NCBI GenBank assembly: GCA_021234155.1
Contig: JAJEKV010000037.1
Span: 2,782,631 to 2,846,630 of the forward strand
Reading direction: 5' to 3'
Origin: Isoetes taiwanensis
Lineage: Eukaryota; Streptophyta; Lycopodiopsida; Isoetales; Isoetaceae
DNA length: 64,000 nt
Shown here: one piece after another, positions 1 through 11,788 of the stretch
Layout: the number at the start of each line of letters is the position of its first letter
Numbering within the stretch: the stretch's first letter is position 1
Notes under the pieces: model-generated
Database searches by the model: none
The model's input: only the letters and a program-made list of their open reading frames with translations
Told to the model about the DNA's origin: nothing
Made by a program: the position numbers and the translations under genes

Positions 1-2480
1 GCATGTAAGAGCAACTTCACAAGAAAACACAAAAAGATCGAGACACACTAGCAAGGCATTTCTATTTGGAGCTCATTGTTTAGGTATGAAGACAAATCCT
101 CACACCAAGTTGAAGACCAATGGAGAACATTCAAGGGAGCATTCAAGTTGACAAAAGTGAGCAAGACTTGAGTCAAAGGTTGGAAAGCAAGTCACAAAGT
201 GAAGACCCCTAGTCAAAGATTGGAAGACCCCTAAAGAAGTATGTTATCTTGCCAACTTCTGAGATTTTGACACTACCTTAGAGTTATTGGCTAAAGAAGG
301 CATTGCTCACCTCCACATTCATCCCTCATGCCCATTCCTCATTCCATTCATCTCATTTCCATGGCTCAAAGTTTTTTCCCTAGGGCAAAATCTCATACAC
401 CACACATTCCACACATGTGCACCTTATACATCACACACACATCATGATCCATCACCATGCACTTGATAAGTCATTAAAAGCACACTCTCTCTCTAGGAAA
501 AGAAAAAAGAAAGAGAAGTGAAGCTCCACTAGTCCATTACATGATCAATTCAAGACCAAAGTATGAGTTAAGGATCAAATCCTAAAGGTCCAAAGTTGAT
601 TAAGTCGAAAAACATCTATTGCCACCTCACCTTCAAAGGTCATGCACACATCATCCACATCATCACCAACTCACCCAACACGTGTCACTCACACCTCGTC
701 ACACTTCATCAAGATTTTACCTAGGGAAAATTTCTTTGACATCTTGCCTTCCACCTCACCATGCACATCATCAGCATTTGCCTAGTCATCTCACATATGC
801 CACATCCCCTTATACACCATGAAAAAAGGCCCAAAATTGAAGTTGCTTATTTTCCAAATTTGGCCCATAAAAAATCATGCAAGATGGTGATCAAAGATTC
901 CTATTTTGACCACATCTAGCCCTAGTTTTGGGGCTTATTGGATGCGCGCCACACCCTAGTTGCACTGATATTTTGGCTCAAAATACCCTCCAAAAAACCA
1001 TGTCATGCCCCGACCAACCGCATTTAGCCACCTGGATTCGAACCTACTTTTCACCAAATGCCTGTGGGATATATCCGTTGCCATGAAGAACCCTAAAAAT
1101 TATTGCAAGATCTGAAGAATTAGCCTCACTAACTGGCCAAATCATGATTAAACTGGCCGGATTTAGCCCTTTAATGCCAAGAATCTCGCCAAAAGTTGTT
1201 AAAAACTCATTTAATAGTGTCAGACAATGGCAAGGCCACGATGAAGGGGATCATTCGAAAGGGGGACTCCACTTCGAAGAAGAAATCATCAGCATTACAC
1301 CTTAACCGATTGACTTGCAGATCAAGAACTCATTTACGGGCAGAGGAGGTAAAAACCGAACTGTAATATCAAGAACTGACCGAAAATTGCCGGATTTAAG
1401 AGGTCATTGAAGTTTCAAAGTTTTTTCGAGCACCCCAGCGCGTTGAGCGATCTAATCCAGCATACTTGTGTTGGGAATGACCTCTGTTTGCACTGCATTG
1501 CCTCCTTGTGTCAGACTTCTTGAAGGTTTGATGCAATAAAGTCCTTTATTTGAAGATATAGATTACCTTTGTTTCCTTCTTTCTGTGAATTTCTCCATCA
1601 TGAATTGCTGGGAAATTCTCTCATTGTAATTTCTTGAAAGCTCCTTTGAATGAAAATTTGAAGTTGGTGAAGATCTTGTTTGCAAATCCTGAAGATCCAA
1701 TCTTGCTGGTTCAACTTAGGCTGTAGCAGTGCCTCTTTCTCAACAAGTGACACAATGGTGGTTTGTATGAGTATTTCCTTAGCTTAAACTTTGGCCAGAA
1801 GTGTTTGTTCAATACTGCATTGTCAGGTCAGTCATAAGTTCCTCAAAAAATCTAAAAAAGTCTATTCAAATAGTATTCTTTGCCAGTTTTTTATCATCAG
1901 GAACCCCTCCCTTGCTCCACATAGGCTGCATCCATTACTCAAAGGTGAAAAAATCCTGTTAATCCACGACTCAAAACATTTTCTTTAACTCTGTTACAGA
2001 CTGTCACAAAGAAACCCAAAAAAATGGCATTTGTATACACTACTGCATATTTCTTGCTGTTTCCACATGATGCACATGTCTTCTAGGCTAGGTTAAGGGT
2101 CTTAGAGAAAGAAACTCAAAAAATATCCTCGCGAATCCTCACTTGCAAATTCTTGCTCTCTGCCAGGGTCATTGACCAAAAATTGACCCAGTCAGGAAGC
2201 TGTTTCTCACATAGCTGTGGTCAACTTCTTGCCCCTGACTTTTGTAGGCATTTTGAGGTGTCCCCTGGGCGTCTAGTGCACGTGTTCCCAACATAAAGCA
2301 AGCATCCCTTTTCAATTGGCAAGCAATACTTGGCAGACAATTTTTTCTTGTTTAGGGACAAGTGTTTCACAACCTAGTTTGAGTTGCTTTGTGCAGGGAT
2401 TTGGCCTTAGATTGGTTGCCTTAAGCAACCTGGAGGTTCTCAACCACTGAGTTGAAGGTTTGCCAGGTACACCTTCAACA
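1..2480 (+). repeat. 5' LTR of the Gypsy element (start outside window)
   Basis: It matches 11789-14274 almost base for base, with scattered substitutions and a few short indels (for example near 770-800 and 855). It ends in CA at 2480, where the two copies diverge. The match runs to base 1, so the LTR probably begins slightly upstream of the window. Short ORFs inside it are present in both copies and show no recognisable protein. Confidence 0.93.
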
Positions 2481-2483
2481 TCT

Positions 2484-2501
2484 TGGAGGTTCTACCGAGA
2501 T
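2484..2501 (+). promoter_or_regulatory. Primer-binding site, tRNA-Gln-like
   Basis: TGGAGGTTCTACCGAGAT begins 3 nt after the 5' LTR. Its complement resembles the 3' acceptor end of eukaryotic tRNA-Gln (…ACCUCCA), recalled from memory. Position and the leading TGG are as expected for a minus-strand primer site. Confidence 0.6.
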
Positions 2502-2525
2502 CACATCACCTGGATCTTGGAACTC

Positions 2526-3891
2526 ATGGCTCCTAGGAGAATTGCTGATGCTTCTGAGCATACTGAATTGCCAGAAAACCCTGAATCATCATCAATACCA
2601 CATGTCACACTGCCAAATGGTTCAAGCATGCCCTGCACATATTTTGAACTGAATATTCCTACTCCTGTCCCTACTTTTGATCCAAGCATCAATGCCGACA
2701 ACTTTCTGAAAACCTTTGAAGAGTATTATCAAGAGTGTGGCCACAAGAAAGGGAGTAAGTTTGCTGAATTTAAGAAATGTTTTAAAAATGAGGAGGTTAG
2801 AGCTTGGTTAGAATATCTGGTTAGTGATGGTGCTAATATGGGAGGAAATTGTCAAAAAATTCTTGGCTAGGTTTGGAAAGCTTCTTGAGCCACAAGATCT
2901 AGTCTTTGAGCTGCAGAACTTTCACATCAAAAATGGTGAAACAATCCACCAATATGTTGAAAGATTCAATTGCTACCTTACCAAGTGCCAAGTGCACAAG
3001 GTACCTAACTATACTTTGCATTTGGTTGCCTCTTTTATCAGGGGATTGAGCAGCAGACCTCGAGTTTACAGAAAAATGCTAAAGTTGCAGAGGCAAGAAG
3101 GTTTTGACACCATACACAAAGCTTTCACAAGATCCATTGAAGCATCTGAAATGTTGGCCTAGCTCCCTGATGACCTACAAACTTCGAATGACCCTTTTCT
3201 CCCTGATTATGATCAAGAATACATAGGATCTATTCCTGTGCCTGTCTATGCCATTCAAAAAAAGAAGAAAAAGATTAAGACTGATGATACAAACTGTTCT
3301 GAGTCAGACATGAGAGCAGATCTCAACAAAGTCACTGAGGCCTTGGCTGAAGTGACCAAACAACTTATGGAAATGAAGGCCAGCCAACCAGAAAGAAGAG
3401 TCTACCCAGCTTGTGCTCACTGCACCAGAAATACCCATTCCTCAGATTATTGCTGGTATAGAACATGTCTCAAATGTGGTAAGAAGGGGCATTATGGTAA
3501 GGAATGCCCTCTTTGTACTTTCTGCAAAGCTGTAGGACACTATGAAGATAAATGTAGTGTTAAAGAATATTTTGCTAGACAAGAGAAGGCTAAGGCTGTT
3601 GAGCCAAGTACATCTGTCAAGTTTTTGCAGGATGAAAGATGTTTTTCAAGACCTGAGCCTAGTGCTTCCATAAGATATTTGCAAGAAGAAAGCAATTCAT
3701 TGCACTCTGAGGGTGAAAGCTTTCAAAAAGAAGAGGAAATCATGGCTGTGCACACAAGGGGAGCCCTAAATGCCAAGGGCAAAGAAGCAGAGCTCGATTC
3801 TCATGGACAAGAGGTGCAGAAACCAAAGCAAGCTGATAATCAGGTTGTACCCCCTCCTCCTTACCAAAAATTTCTAAAAAAGGACAACTAG
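2526..3891 (+). pseudogene. Gypsy gag, frameshifted, two CCHC zinc knuckles
   Basis: This is the capsid/nucleocapsid gene of the Gypsy element. The first ATG in frame after the primer site is at 2526 (product begins MAPRRIADAS). The first ~100 codons read in one frame and the rest in another, so there is a frameshift near 2830. An in-frame TAG follows at 3160-3162, after which the same frame resumes to 3891. The capsid part shows the usual gag core (WLEYL, then FHIKNGETIHQYVERF). The nucleocapsid part has two C-x2-C-x4-H-x4-C knuckles (CLKCGKKGHYGKEC and CTFCKAVGHYEDKC) that would bind RNA. The C-terminal end is cut off by the foreign block that starts around 3892. No intact protein can be made from this copy. 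Confidence 0.85.
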
Positions 3892-6800
3892 TCAAAAGCA
3901 CGTTTGATTAGATTGCATAGCAAATTGCAAGAAAATGGGTGGTGTTTTGTAATATACAATTGAGCTAGTTTTGATATCTTTTAATTAAACTCATGCGGAC
4001 TAGCAAGCACAATTGACATATATGTCGGCTTGAACCAATGTATGAGATATCAAAGCGCAATCTCTTTTTTCTTCTGGGACTCATGTTGGCTAGCAAGTGC
4101 AGTTGACATCGGTTGACATATTATGTGCGAGAGATTATGTCAACAGCCAAGCCAAGCCAAGCCGAGAGATTAAAATTTCTTTTAAAAATTTTTATGATAA
4201 AAAAAAATCATTTGGGGCCAACAAATTTCATATAAAAAATTTCTCCTTTTAAAAACGTTCTTGTGAGTTTTGGAGCAAAGATTGGTGCTAAGAATTCATA
4301 TGGACATAAAATGGACTCATATTTTCAAGTAAAATAGTACTTTTCACTTAGAAAAAACATGCACATTGTATTGTTTTTTTGAAGAAAGATGATTAATTCC
4401 TTTGTCATAGCTGAATAATTCTCGTCAACAAAAATCGATCTGCTTTCTTCGGTTCATGCTGGAAAATTCACTTATACCATAAATATGTTGATGCAAATTT
4501 CAAAACCAGTTTTAAACACAAGACCCAGAATAGTTCATCTTTTAGCTATTCGAAACCTTCAGGAATAGTCCTTATTTCAATTTTCAAAAGCGGAGGCGCC
4601 TTATCAATTGAGGCGAAGTCTTGTAGAAAAGGATTAAACAAATTTGCATCACATAAACTCTTGACATTCCTTCCCCGCAAAAAAGATCTTAGACAATAAT
4701 TGAAAAAGGAAACGAGAAAAAGCGAGAGGCAAATCATATGCAACAAAAGGAAAGATTAAATCCAACCTTATCTTTCTCATATGGCAAGCCTTAGAGCTTC
4801 ATGCGCTATGGAAAGAGATGACTACGTCAGAAATCGGATCTAAGAAAATGCAAGAGTATGGAAGCAAAATGCGTACCCATTAAGGTCTTTCTTGTAAAAG
4901 AAATTAGGCAGAAGCTTCAAGGTTGCGATCTGCAGATATGATCATGGAATAGAGCGTGGAGTATTCGTTCAAAGAAAGGCGAGCATTTCATTGTATCATT
5001 GTGGAGAAGCAACAGGCATGCATAAAAAAGGCAGATTTCATGGCTGCATGCAAGAAATCCATCTGAAAAAATGAGATCAGACCAAGCAAGTGGTGGCCAT
5101 CTGCCGGTTTATTGGATGCGGATGAGGAAATACACAGCGTTCAAATTGATATGGACACTTTTGCATCTTTGCATCATATACATGCTAACCTAATAAGCAA
5201 AGTTCCTCGTTATCACGGACCAGAAAAATGGGTCTATTGGAAGTGCTTCTATCGGTTAGTATCGAGTTAGAGAGTCCCCAAAACTAAAATAGATGTCGGC
5301 CAAGTAAATTGTGGGGCGTTATCTACTACATCTCCCCCTCGAAACCATATATTATCCTATGATCACCGTGACATTCACACGGAAAAAGTCGAAAAACAAT
5401 CAAGCATTTGTCAACCTGCCTCGATGCATTCTACTTTGCGAGACATATAATCCAAATGAGACACCATTACACGCATCCGGTTCTTCACTCCAAAGAATCC
5501 ATCTTTGCTTGCCACTCTGATCTGTCTTGATGCACCGACTGACCATGATTGCACCACATGGGAGAGCAAAAGAATGATTTAAAATATCCCAGACTGGTAT
5601 TAAGAGCTCACAAATTAGACAAAATACTTACAGAGCCAGGAGGTAGGATAGCATCAAAACGGTCAACTCCAAACATCCCCAAGTTTGACAAAGTAAACGT
5701 CCCTACAAGGAAGAAGCCGTTAATGATTTGTGCATTTAGGACAATAAAATAACCAAGAGCATATGCACGTGTCATAAAAGCAACATGCATTTGTTGTCCA
5801 CAAGGTGAACCACAGACCCATAATCGGTGATAAACTCTCACCGGGTTTTGGCTTCTAGAAAAAAGGGGCTCGAAAATCAATTTCTATAAGTGAATTTCAT
5901 TGGCTTGATTTTTCAAGCCCATCGCCAACATAGGTCTAAATCATTAACTTATCAAAAAACAAATTATAGCAAAGGGTAGCAGGATTATTGCTAGAACAGC
6001 AAGGAAAGTATTTAGAACAAAGGTTCAGGTTCCCTACAAACTATTATCTAGTATGTAAAGGATATGAGATACTACACTATAACAGACAACAAATCTGATG
6101 CTTGTTATACCTGTGCTATATTCATGAGGTTGCAACTGCTTCATGCGTGCTTTGTCAACAAGCTCTTTCCATGCTTTGGAGAGTGAATAAATATCGACCT
6201 AGAGATTAACCAGAATAAGAATCAACGGAAAGTAGTATTCATTTAGAACTTCCAAAACCAATACCTTATCTGCATCTTTGAGCACAGGAGTGATTAAGCC
6301 ACCATCTATAGCCACTGCAACTGCGATATTGATGCTAGCATTATACACAAAGGCTTTGCCATCTTTACAGGATGCATTTACAACAGGATGTTGAACTAAT
6401 GCAGAGATTGACCCTTCAGGTCATATATGCGGCCTTTCTTAACGAAAGCAAAAACATTAAAAAAAAAATAACACGGATTTAGACAAAAGTTTTACCTGCA
6501 ACAAAGGTTTACCCAATTGCATCAGCCGAAGGCATAAGAATGAATCGTTGCAAAATAGAAAGAAGCATTAAAATGATAAAAAATAATGACACCTGATACT
6601 TATTTGTAGTTCTTTGCCATAGCTTCGCCAGATTTGCAAAGGATTTACAGTTTTTTGCTGTAGTTGCTTCGTCGGATAGCTCTGTTTCGCAAAGCTTTGC
6701 AGACAGACTATTTTATGCCCTGCGATATAGCTGGAAGCTCTGCATCACTACCCAGCGATGTCTCAGCGGAAACCTCTCAGCAGAGACCCTAGCCGAAATC

Positions 6801-7096
6801 GACTACTGAACCTAAAAACCTGCGCGGTACAATATGCCTTGAGACGTGCTTTCTGGGAGGAAATTCTTGAGCATTGTGGCATGAACTGGTGTTAGCCTAG
6901 ACTCATAAGTCGACATATGCTTCCGGCATAGCCATCTTCTGAACTAGAAAATACCTCGTTTTGTTTCTTCAAGAACTCTGCCCCGCCGTCGTTTCTTCAA
7001 GAACTCTGCCCCGCCGTAGCTTTCCCAACGTCGGCATTAACTTCGCAAGACACGCTGGAATTTTCATTAATTTTTTGTGACCATCGATCAAATCCA
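3892..7096. other. Foreign block between gag and pol, host-derived at least in part
   Basis: This 3.2 kb stretch has no retroelement coding sequence in any frame. It separates gag from protease, which normally follows directly. The part from about 5415 to 6415 is a minus-strand host E2 gene fragment (separate entry). A further minus-strand open segment at 4546-4746, ending IRTIPEGFE, looks coding but was not identified. The remainder (3892-4540, 4750-5400, 6420-7096) is AT-rich to mixed sequence with nothing recognised. The boundaries of the block are approximate. Confidence 0.7.
5415..6415 (-). pseudogene. Captured fragment of plastid-type dihydrolipoamide acetyltransferase (PDH E2), introns retained
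   Basis: Four minus-strand exon pieces encode the catalytic domain of the pyruvate dehydrogenase E2 subunit, which makes acetyl-CoA. Exon a (6265 to about 6415) reads ALVQHPVVNASCKDG and INIAVAVAIDGGLITPVL. Exon b (6111-6198) reads VDIYS…WKELVDKAR. Exon c (5632-5702) reads GTFTLSNLGMFGVDRFDAIL. Exon d (about 5415-5560) reads GAIM then GAS…SKDGFFGVKN after a frameshift. Exons a-b and b-c join in phase across introns with GT donors and AG acceptors. A trace like NVT.DHRIIYG lies further on near 5340-5375. The lipoyl and subunit-binding domains and the true C-terminus are missing, so this is a fragment. The plastid-type assignment rests on remembered family sequences. It lies antisense inside an LTR retrotransposon. 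Confidence 0.85.
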
Positions 7097-8758
7097 ATGA
7101 TTTTAAGCCCATCCACGTGCACAAATTTCTTATCTGGTAGCAACGTGGACACTCTGAAATTGCTTCAAAGTGTCCACTTGCGTTTGTGCAAACGTGCTAA
7201 TGATGAGTTTGAATATTTGCTCAAAAATGCCAAAGTAAGTGTAGATCTGCTGACCCTACTAAGAATTGCTCCTTCTTATAGAGAAAAGGTTGTAGATATG
7301 TCCAAAGAAGAACAGGTAAACCTCACCAGAGAAGAGCAAGTGGTTTTTACGAACCACATAGCTGAGCAGATGCTAAGGCAAGAGGAACATGATCCTGGTA
7401 CCTTCACCTGCACAGCAAAAGTTGGAAGTCAGACCCTAGACAAGGTATTATTGGATGGGGGATCACCCTTGGACGTCATGCCACATCATATTATGAAGCT
7501 GAGTGGATTGGAAGTGGATAAAAAGGCCCCCATGATCCTGAAATCTTTCTCCAATTCAAAAATAAATCCTGTAGACATGATAAGTGATATAGCAATTGAT
7601 ATTGAAGGAATCAAGGTGGCTGCTAACTTTGTTGTAGTGGCATTTGAGGGAGCCAATGAAAGATCAGAAATTTATGACCTATTGTTAGGAAGAAGATGGC
7701 TATCAACTGTGGATGCAAGACCAGTTTGGTCAAAAGGAGAATGCACCATTTCGGATGGCAGGAGGATTGTTACACTTTACAACAAATTGGGTGAGTGTGA
7801 GCCTTACCACTTCATTCAAGAAGAGATGCTAGTTCCTAGACAAATTGGGGAGTATTTCATTAAGAGTAAGGGAGGAGAGGCACCCTATGACCCACAAGTA
7901 AATTTGGTAAAAGAAAATCTGCCTTTGGAAGTGCACAAGGGTAAGCTCAAGGAAGTGAGTGCTTACATGTGGTTTGATGGAGGCGTGTCAAAAAGGCTAA
8001 GCATTGCCTCATCTGCTGCAATCATAAAGGACAAAGACAACAGATTGATGGCCAAAGTAGGAAGAATCTATCAGGATCTAACCTCAAACATGGCAGAATA
8101 TAAGGCACTGATTGCAGGTCTTCAAGAAGCTAACCATCTGGGTGTTACTAACCTTGTTATTTTTGGAGATTCACAACTCATATGCAGGCAGATTGAAGGG
8201 AAGTATCAGACAAAGCATGAAGAAATGGTGAGACTCAAAGATCAAGCATTGGAGGCACTAGCAAAGTTCACAACCTGGGAAATGCAGCACATACCTAGAA
8301 AGCTTAACTCTGAAGCAGATTTCCTATGCAGAGATGTACTAATGGAGCACTTGGCTGAGGGAGCTATCAAGGAGGAAGATCTGGAAGATGAGGAGCTACA
8401 ACAACTCTATCCAATATTGGTAATCAATGCCAGCTCTGAAAAAGAGGTAAAGGAAATCAAGGTAAGAAAAAACAATGAAGATAGAGTCTTATATGTAGGA
8501 AACATGTTCAAGGAAGAGGAGAGGGAAGCATTTGTAAGTTTCTTTAATACTTGGAGTGATGTTTTTGCTTGGGATTATAGAGAATTATTAGGTGTCGATA
8601 AGAGTGTTTGTGAGTTTGAGATCAAGATAAAAGAAAAATCAAAACCTGTTGTGCAAAAGCTTAGAAGAATTAACAATTCTTTGTTGGATCTTATTAGGGA
8701 AGAACTCTTCAAAATGAAAGATGCTGGAGTTATAAAGGAGATAATTAACCCTGACTGA
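7097..8758 (+). pseudogene. Gypsy pol, first part: protease and an RNase H located before the RT
   Basis: An ATG-started open frame of 553 codons. Residues ~103-225 are an aspartic protease-like domain with VLLDGGSPLDVMP (D120) and the later DLLLGRRWL; the usual D-T/S-G is D-G-G here. Residues ~288-412 are a complete RNase H fold with WFDGG (D294), NMAEY (E334), FGDSQ (D358) and NSEAD (D408), the four acidic residues expected. After a spacer, residues ~475-553 begin the RT (VVQKLRRI…LFKMKDAGVIKEI). The frame stops at TGA 8756-8758 inside NPD-stop-LSCIVPVQ, where a TGG tryptophan codon would be expected. The same frame continues afterwards, so this is a nonsense mutation. The first ~45 residues may be foreign, since the captured block ends just upstream. 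Confidence 0.85.
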
Positions 8759-9850
8759 CTGTCTTGCATTGTACCAGTTCAAAAGAAGAATAAAACCATA
8801 AGGATTTGCATTGATTACAGGGACTTGAACAAAGCAACAATAAAAGACTGCTATCCTTTACCTTTCCTTGAAGAAGTATTGCAGACTGTTGCAGGAAAGG
8901 AGGTATACTCATTTTTGGATGGTTTCTCAGGATTTAACCAGATAAGCATCAAGGAAGAGGATCAAGCCAAGACATCCTTTGTCACGCCATGGGGAACTTT
9001 TGCCATGAAGAGAATGCCCTTTGGGCTCATGAATGCATCTGCCACATTTCAGAGGGCAATGGATACCATTTTCAAAGACATGGAGCCAAAGTCATTCAAA
9101 GTTTATCTGGATGATCTGTGTGTCAACACCAAACTAGAAGATCACATGACTTATCTCACACAACTGTGTTCTTTGTGCAGGAAAGGAGGAGTGAGTTTAA
9201 ATCCCAAGAAATGTGTCTTCTTTTGCTCAAAAGGGAATCTACTTGGACATGAGGTCTCAAGTCAGGGGATTCAGGTGGCAGAAAGCAAGATCCAAGCTCT
9301 CAAAAACTTAACACCACCCAAGACTATCAAACAAGTCAAAAGCTTTCTGGGCATGACTAGCTTCTTAAGGATGTATGTGCCACATTTCTCTCATACAGTT
9401 CATCCCATCACAAACTTGACCAAGGGAAAGAAGTTCTCGAAAAAAGAAAGCAAATTCATACCTGTAGAGTGGACAGAAGCATGCCAAGCTTCTTTTGAAG
9501 CAATCATTGAGGCCATTTGCAAATCAACCTTGCTCAAGCCACCAAACATGTCTGAGCCTTTCCAAGCCTACTTGAGTGTGACCAAAAAGGCTGTAGGCCT
9601 TGCTTTGATGCAGGGGGATGACATTGTAACTTTCTCCAGCAAAATATGGTCTGACACTGAAATGAGGTATGCTAGGCTTGAGAAAAGTGCAGCACCTTTG
9701 ATGTATTTGTTTGATAAACAGGGACATCTGATCCAAAGTAGCAAGACTCAAGTGTACATGAAGCAGAATCCACTGCCCTTGCTCTTTGCAAAGAAGCCAC
9801 AAAAGCCAAGCTATGTAGATGGGCCTGCAGAGTGCAAGATTATGACATAG
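8759..9850 (+). pseudogene. Gypsy pol, second part: reverse transcriptase and degenerate RNase H
   Basis: It continues the pol frame after the 8756 stop. RT motifs in order: IRICIDYRDLN, FSGFNQISI, TPWGTFAMKRMPFGLMNA, and the catalytic KVYLDDLCV at about 9098-9124. FLGMTSFLRMYVPHFS follows in the connection region. The RNase H that normally follows RT is present only as a relic: FQAYLSVTKKAVGLALMQ lacks the first catalytic aspartate (usually Y-x-D-A-S), and later motifs are poorly conserved. The frame ends at 9850, while homology continues in another frame from about 9832, which marks a frameshift. Confidence 0.88.
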
Positions 9851-11245
9851 ACATTCAGGTAACTCTCAAATCTAAAGATCCTAGCAGTTATCTCACTGAT
9901 GTTTTGTTTAAGCATGAAGACTTGGAGGATCTAGATGATGCTCATATGGAGTCTACAATTAATCTACTTGAGGAGGAAGACTGGCAGCAGGCAATTAGGG
10001 AGTACCTTGAAAGAGGAGAACTGCCAAAGAATCAGAGCCCTAGCCAAAACAGGAGATTCAAGGACAAGGTAAAGAAATTCAGGCTAATTGGTGATGTTTT
10101 ATGCAGAGTAAACGAAGAAGGTGCCTTGCTAAGGTGTGTGGACAAGTTTGAAGCAGAACTGGTCTTAAAAGCTTGTCATGAAGGTGTATGTGGAGGTCAC
10201 TTTGCTGCAGATACAATTGCCAAAAAGATACTTAGGTCAGGCTACTATTGGCCTTCAATCTTCAAGGACTGCTTTGAAAACAGTTGCCACAAATGCCAGA
10301 TATTTGGGAAGAGAATCCTCCAAACTGACAGCCATAATATCTCCAGGACCTTTTCAAGTCTGGGGATTGGATTTTATAGGGCCTATAGATCCCCCTTCTT
10401 CTGCTCAGCATGAGTTTACACTAGTAGCTACAGATTATTTCACAAAATGGGCAGAAGCAGTGCCATTGAGACAAGCAAATGCCATAACTACAGTCAGATT
10501 CCTTTATGATAATATCTGTGCCAGATTTGGCATCCCCTTGAAGCTAATATCAGATAGAGGTTCACAATTTATCAATGAAGTGATTGAGCAGTTACTCTGC
10601 ACCCTCAAGATCAAGCACACAAAGAGTTCAGCATATTATCCTCAAGGAAATGGTCAGGCAGAGTCAACAAACAAGGTACTTAAGTCAATTCTGCAAAAAA
10701 CAGTGAACATGTCCAAGAAAGACTGGCATTTGAGATTAACTGATGCATTATGGGCCTACAGAACTACTATAAAGCATGCCACTAAGCATACCCCATTTAG
10801 TTTGGTTTATGGTATTGAGGCTGTCTTACCTGTAGAATTAGAACTGCCTTCCTTAAGAATGGCACATATTATTAACCTCAAGATGGGAGATGCCTTGCAA
10901 GACAGGTTTATTAGGTTGATGCAACTTGAGGAGCACAGGTATGATGCTGAAAATGCAATCTTGCTGAAAAAGGCTAAGGATGTGGCAGCATTCAAAGCTG
11001 CTCACAGGTTACAAGGCACCATGAAGATAGGAGAACTCGTGCTGAAATGGAACAAGGTCAGAGAGAAAGTTTTAGGGAAGTTTGAAAATTTGTGGGAAGG
11101 ACCCTATGAAATCATTGGTGAGGCTGGCAAGGAGTCTTATTGGCTCAAGGATCTCACAGATGGCCAGGAACTGCCAAATCCTTTCAATATCCTTCACTTA
11201 AAGAGGTACTGGCAACAGCATGTTTCCTTGAGCCTATTTGAATAG
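9832..11245 (+). pseudogene. Gypsy integrase, frameshifted
   Basis: The H2C2 zinc-binding region (CHEGVCGGHF … CFENSCHKCQIF) reads in one frame up to about 10320. The catalytic core reads in the next frame from there. Core motifs are WGLDFIGP (first D), LISDRGSQF (second D) and GNGQAESTN (catalytic E). A C-terminal region with GELVLKWNKV and KFENLWEGPYEI follows, and the frame ends at 11245. The enzyme would insert the cDNA copy into the genome. The frameshift between zinc finger and core means this copy does not encode an intact integrase. Confidence 0.88.
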
Positions 11246-11788
11246 TCCTGCTTGCAGAAAACTAGATAATTGTAGGTTAGAATAGATTTGACTAGGCCTA
11301 GATTTACTTTGTTATGCAAACAGTACTTTCCTTACTTCCTAATCACATTTACTTCTCAGCAAGAGCAGCAAAAGGAGCTCCAAACATGCTTAAACCAATG
11401 GCAGGTCACACACATTACCATGCAGGTCCACCCTTCAGAACACTCACAAGCACATAATCTGCTCAAAGTTGGCCAAAATCCATTACAAACCCTTACCCCA
11501 TCTCCACCTCATTCATAACCAGGTCAAGAAACTGCCACCATACCTCCACATGGCAGTCAAAATGCTAACAGATTGATTACTCTGTCATGCAGGTTCATCA
11601 CTTGACTCATCCATATTCATCTGAACACTCAAGCAGCTTACTTCCACTATCCTTGCTTCCCCATGCACACAAGCCTTTTCCCTGAGTGCTGCCAACCATT
11701 CCACCACATTGGCAAGCTCATGTGAAGAACACCATATCCATTCCACACTCCCTCTGTTTGTTTAGCATGATGCTGCCACCTTGTGGCA
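11246..11788 (+). other. Gypsy 3' untranslated segment with a perfect hairpin
   Basis: No protein-coding signal is seen between the integrase stop and the 3' LTR match. At 11771-11791 there is a perfect inverted repeat, arms TGCTGCCAC and GTGGCAGCA around CTT. No convincing polypurine tract was found directly before 11789, which fits the LTR starting further upstream than the visible match. Confidence 0.5.

Noticed and set aside
619-822. Small His-rich ORF in the 5' LTR, repeated at 12407-12657
   Set aside because: It lies in both LTRs, its reading is changed by indels between them, and it has no recognisable family.
11246-11560. Polypurine tract directly before the 3' LTR match of the first Gypsy
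   Set aside because: The only purine-rich word (AAAAGGAG near 11371) is about 400 bp away and not followed by a TG start, so no tract is annotated.
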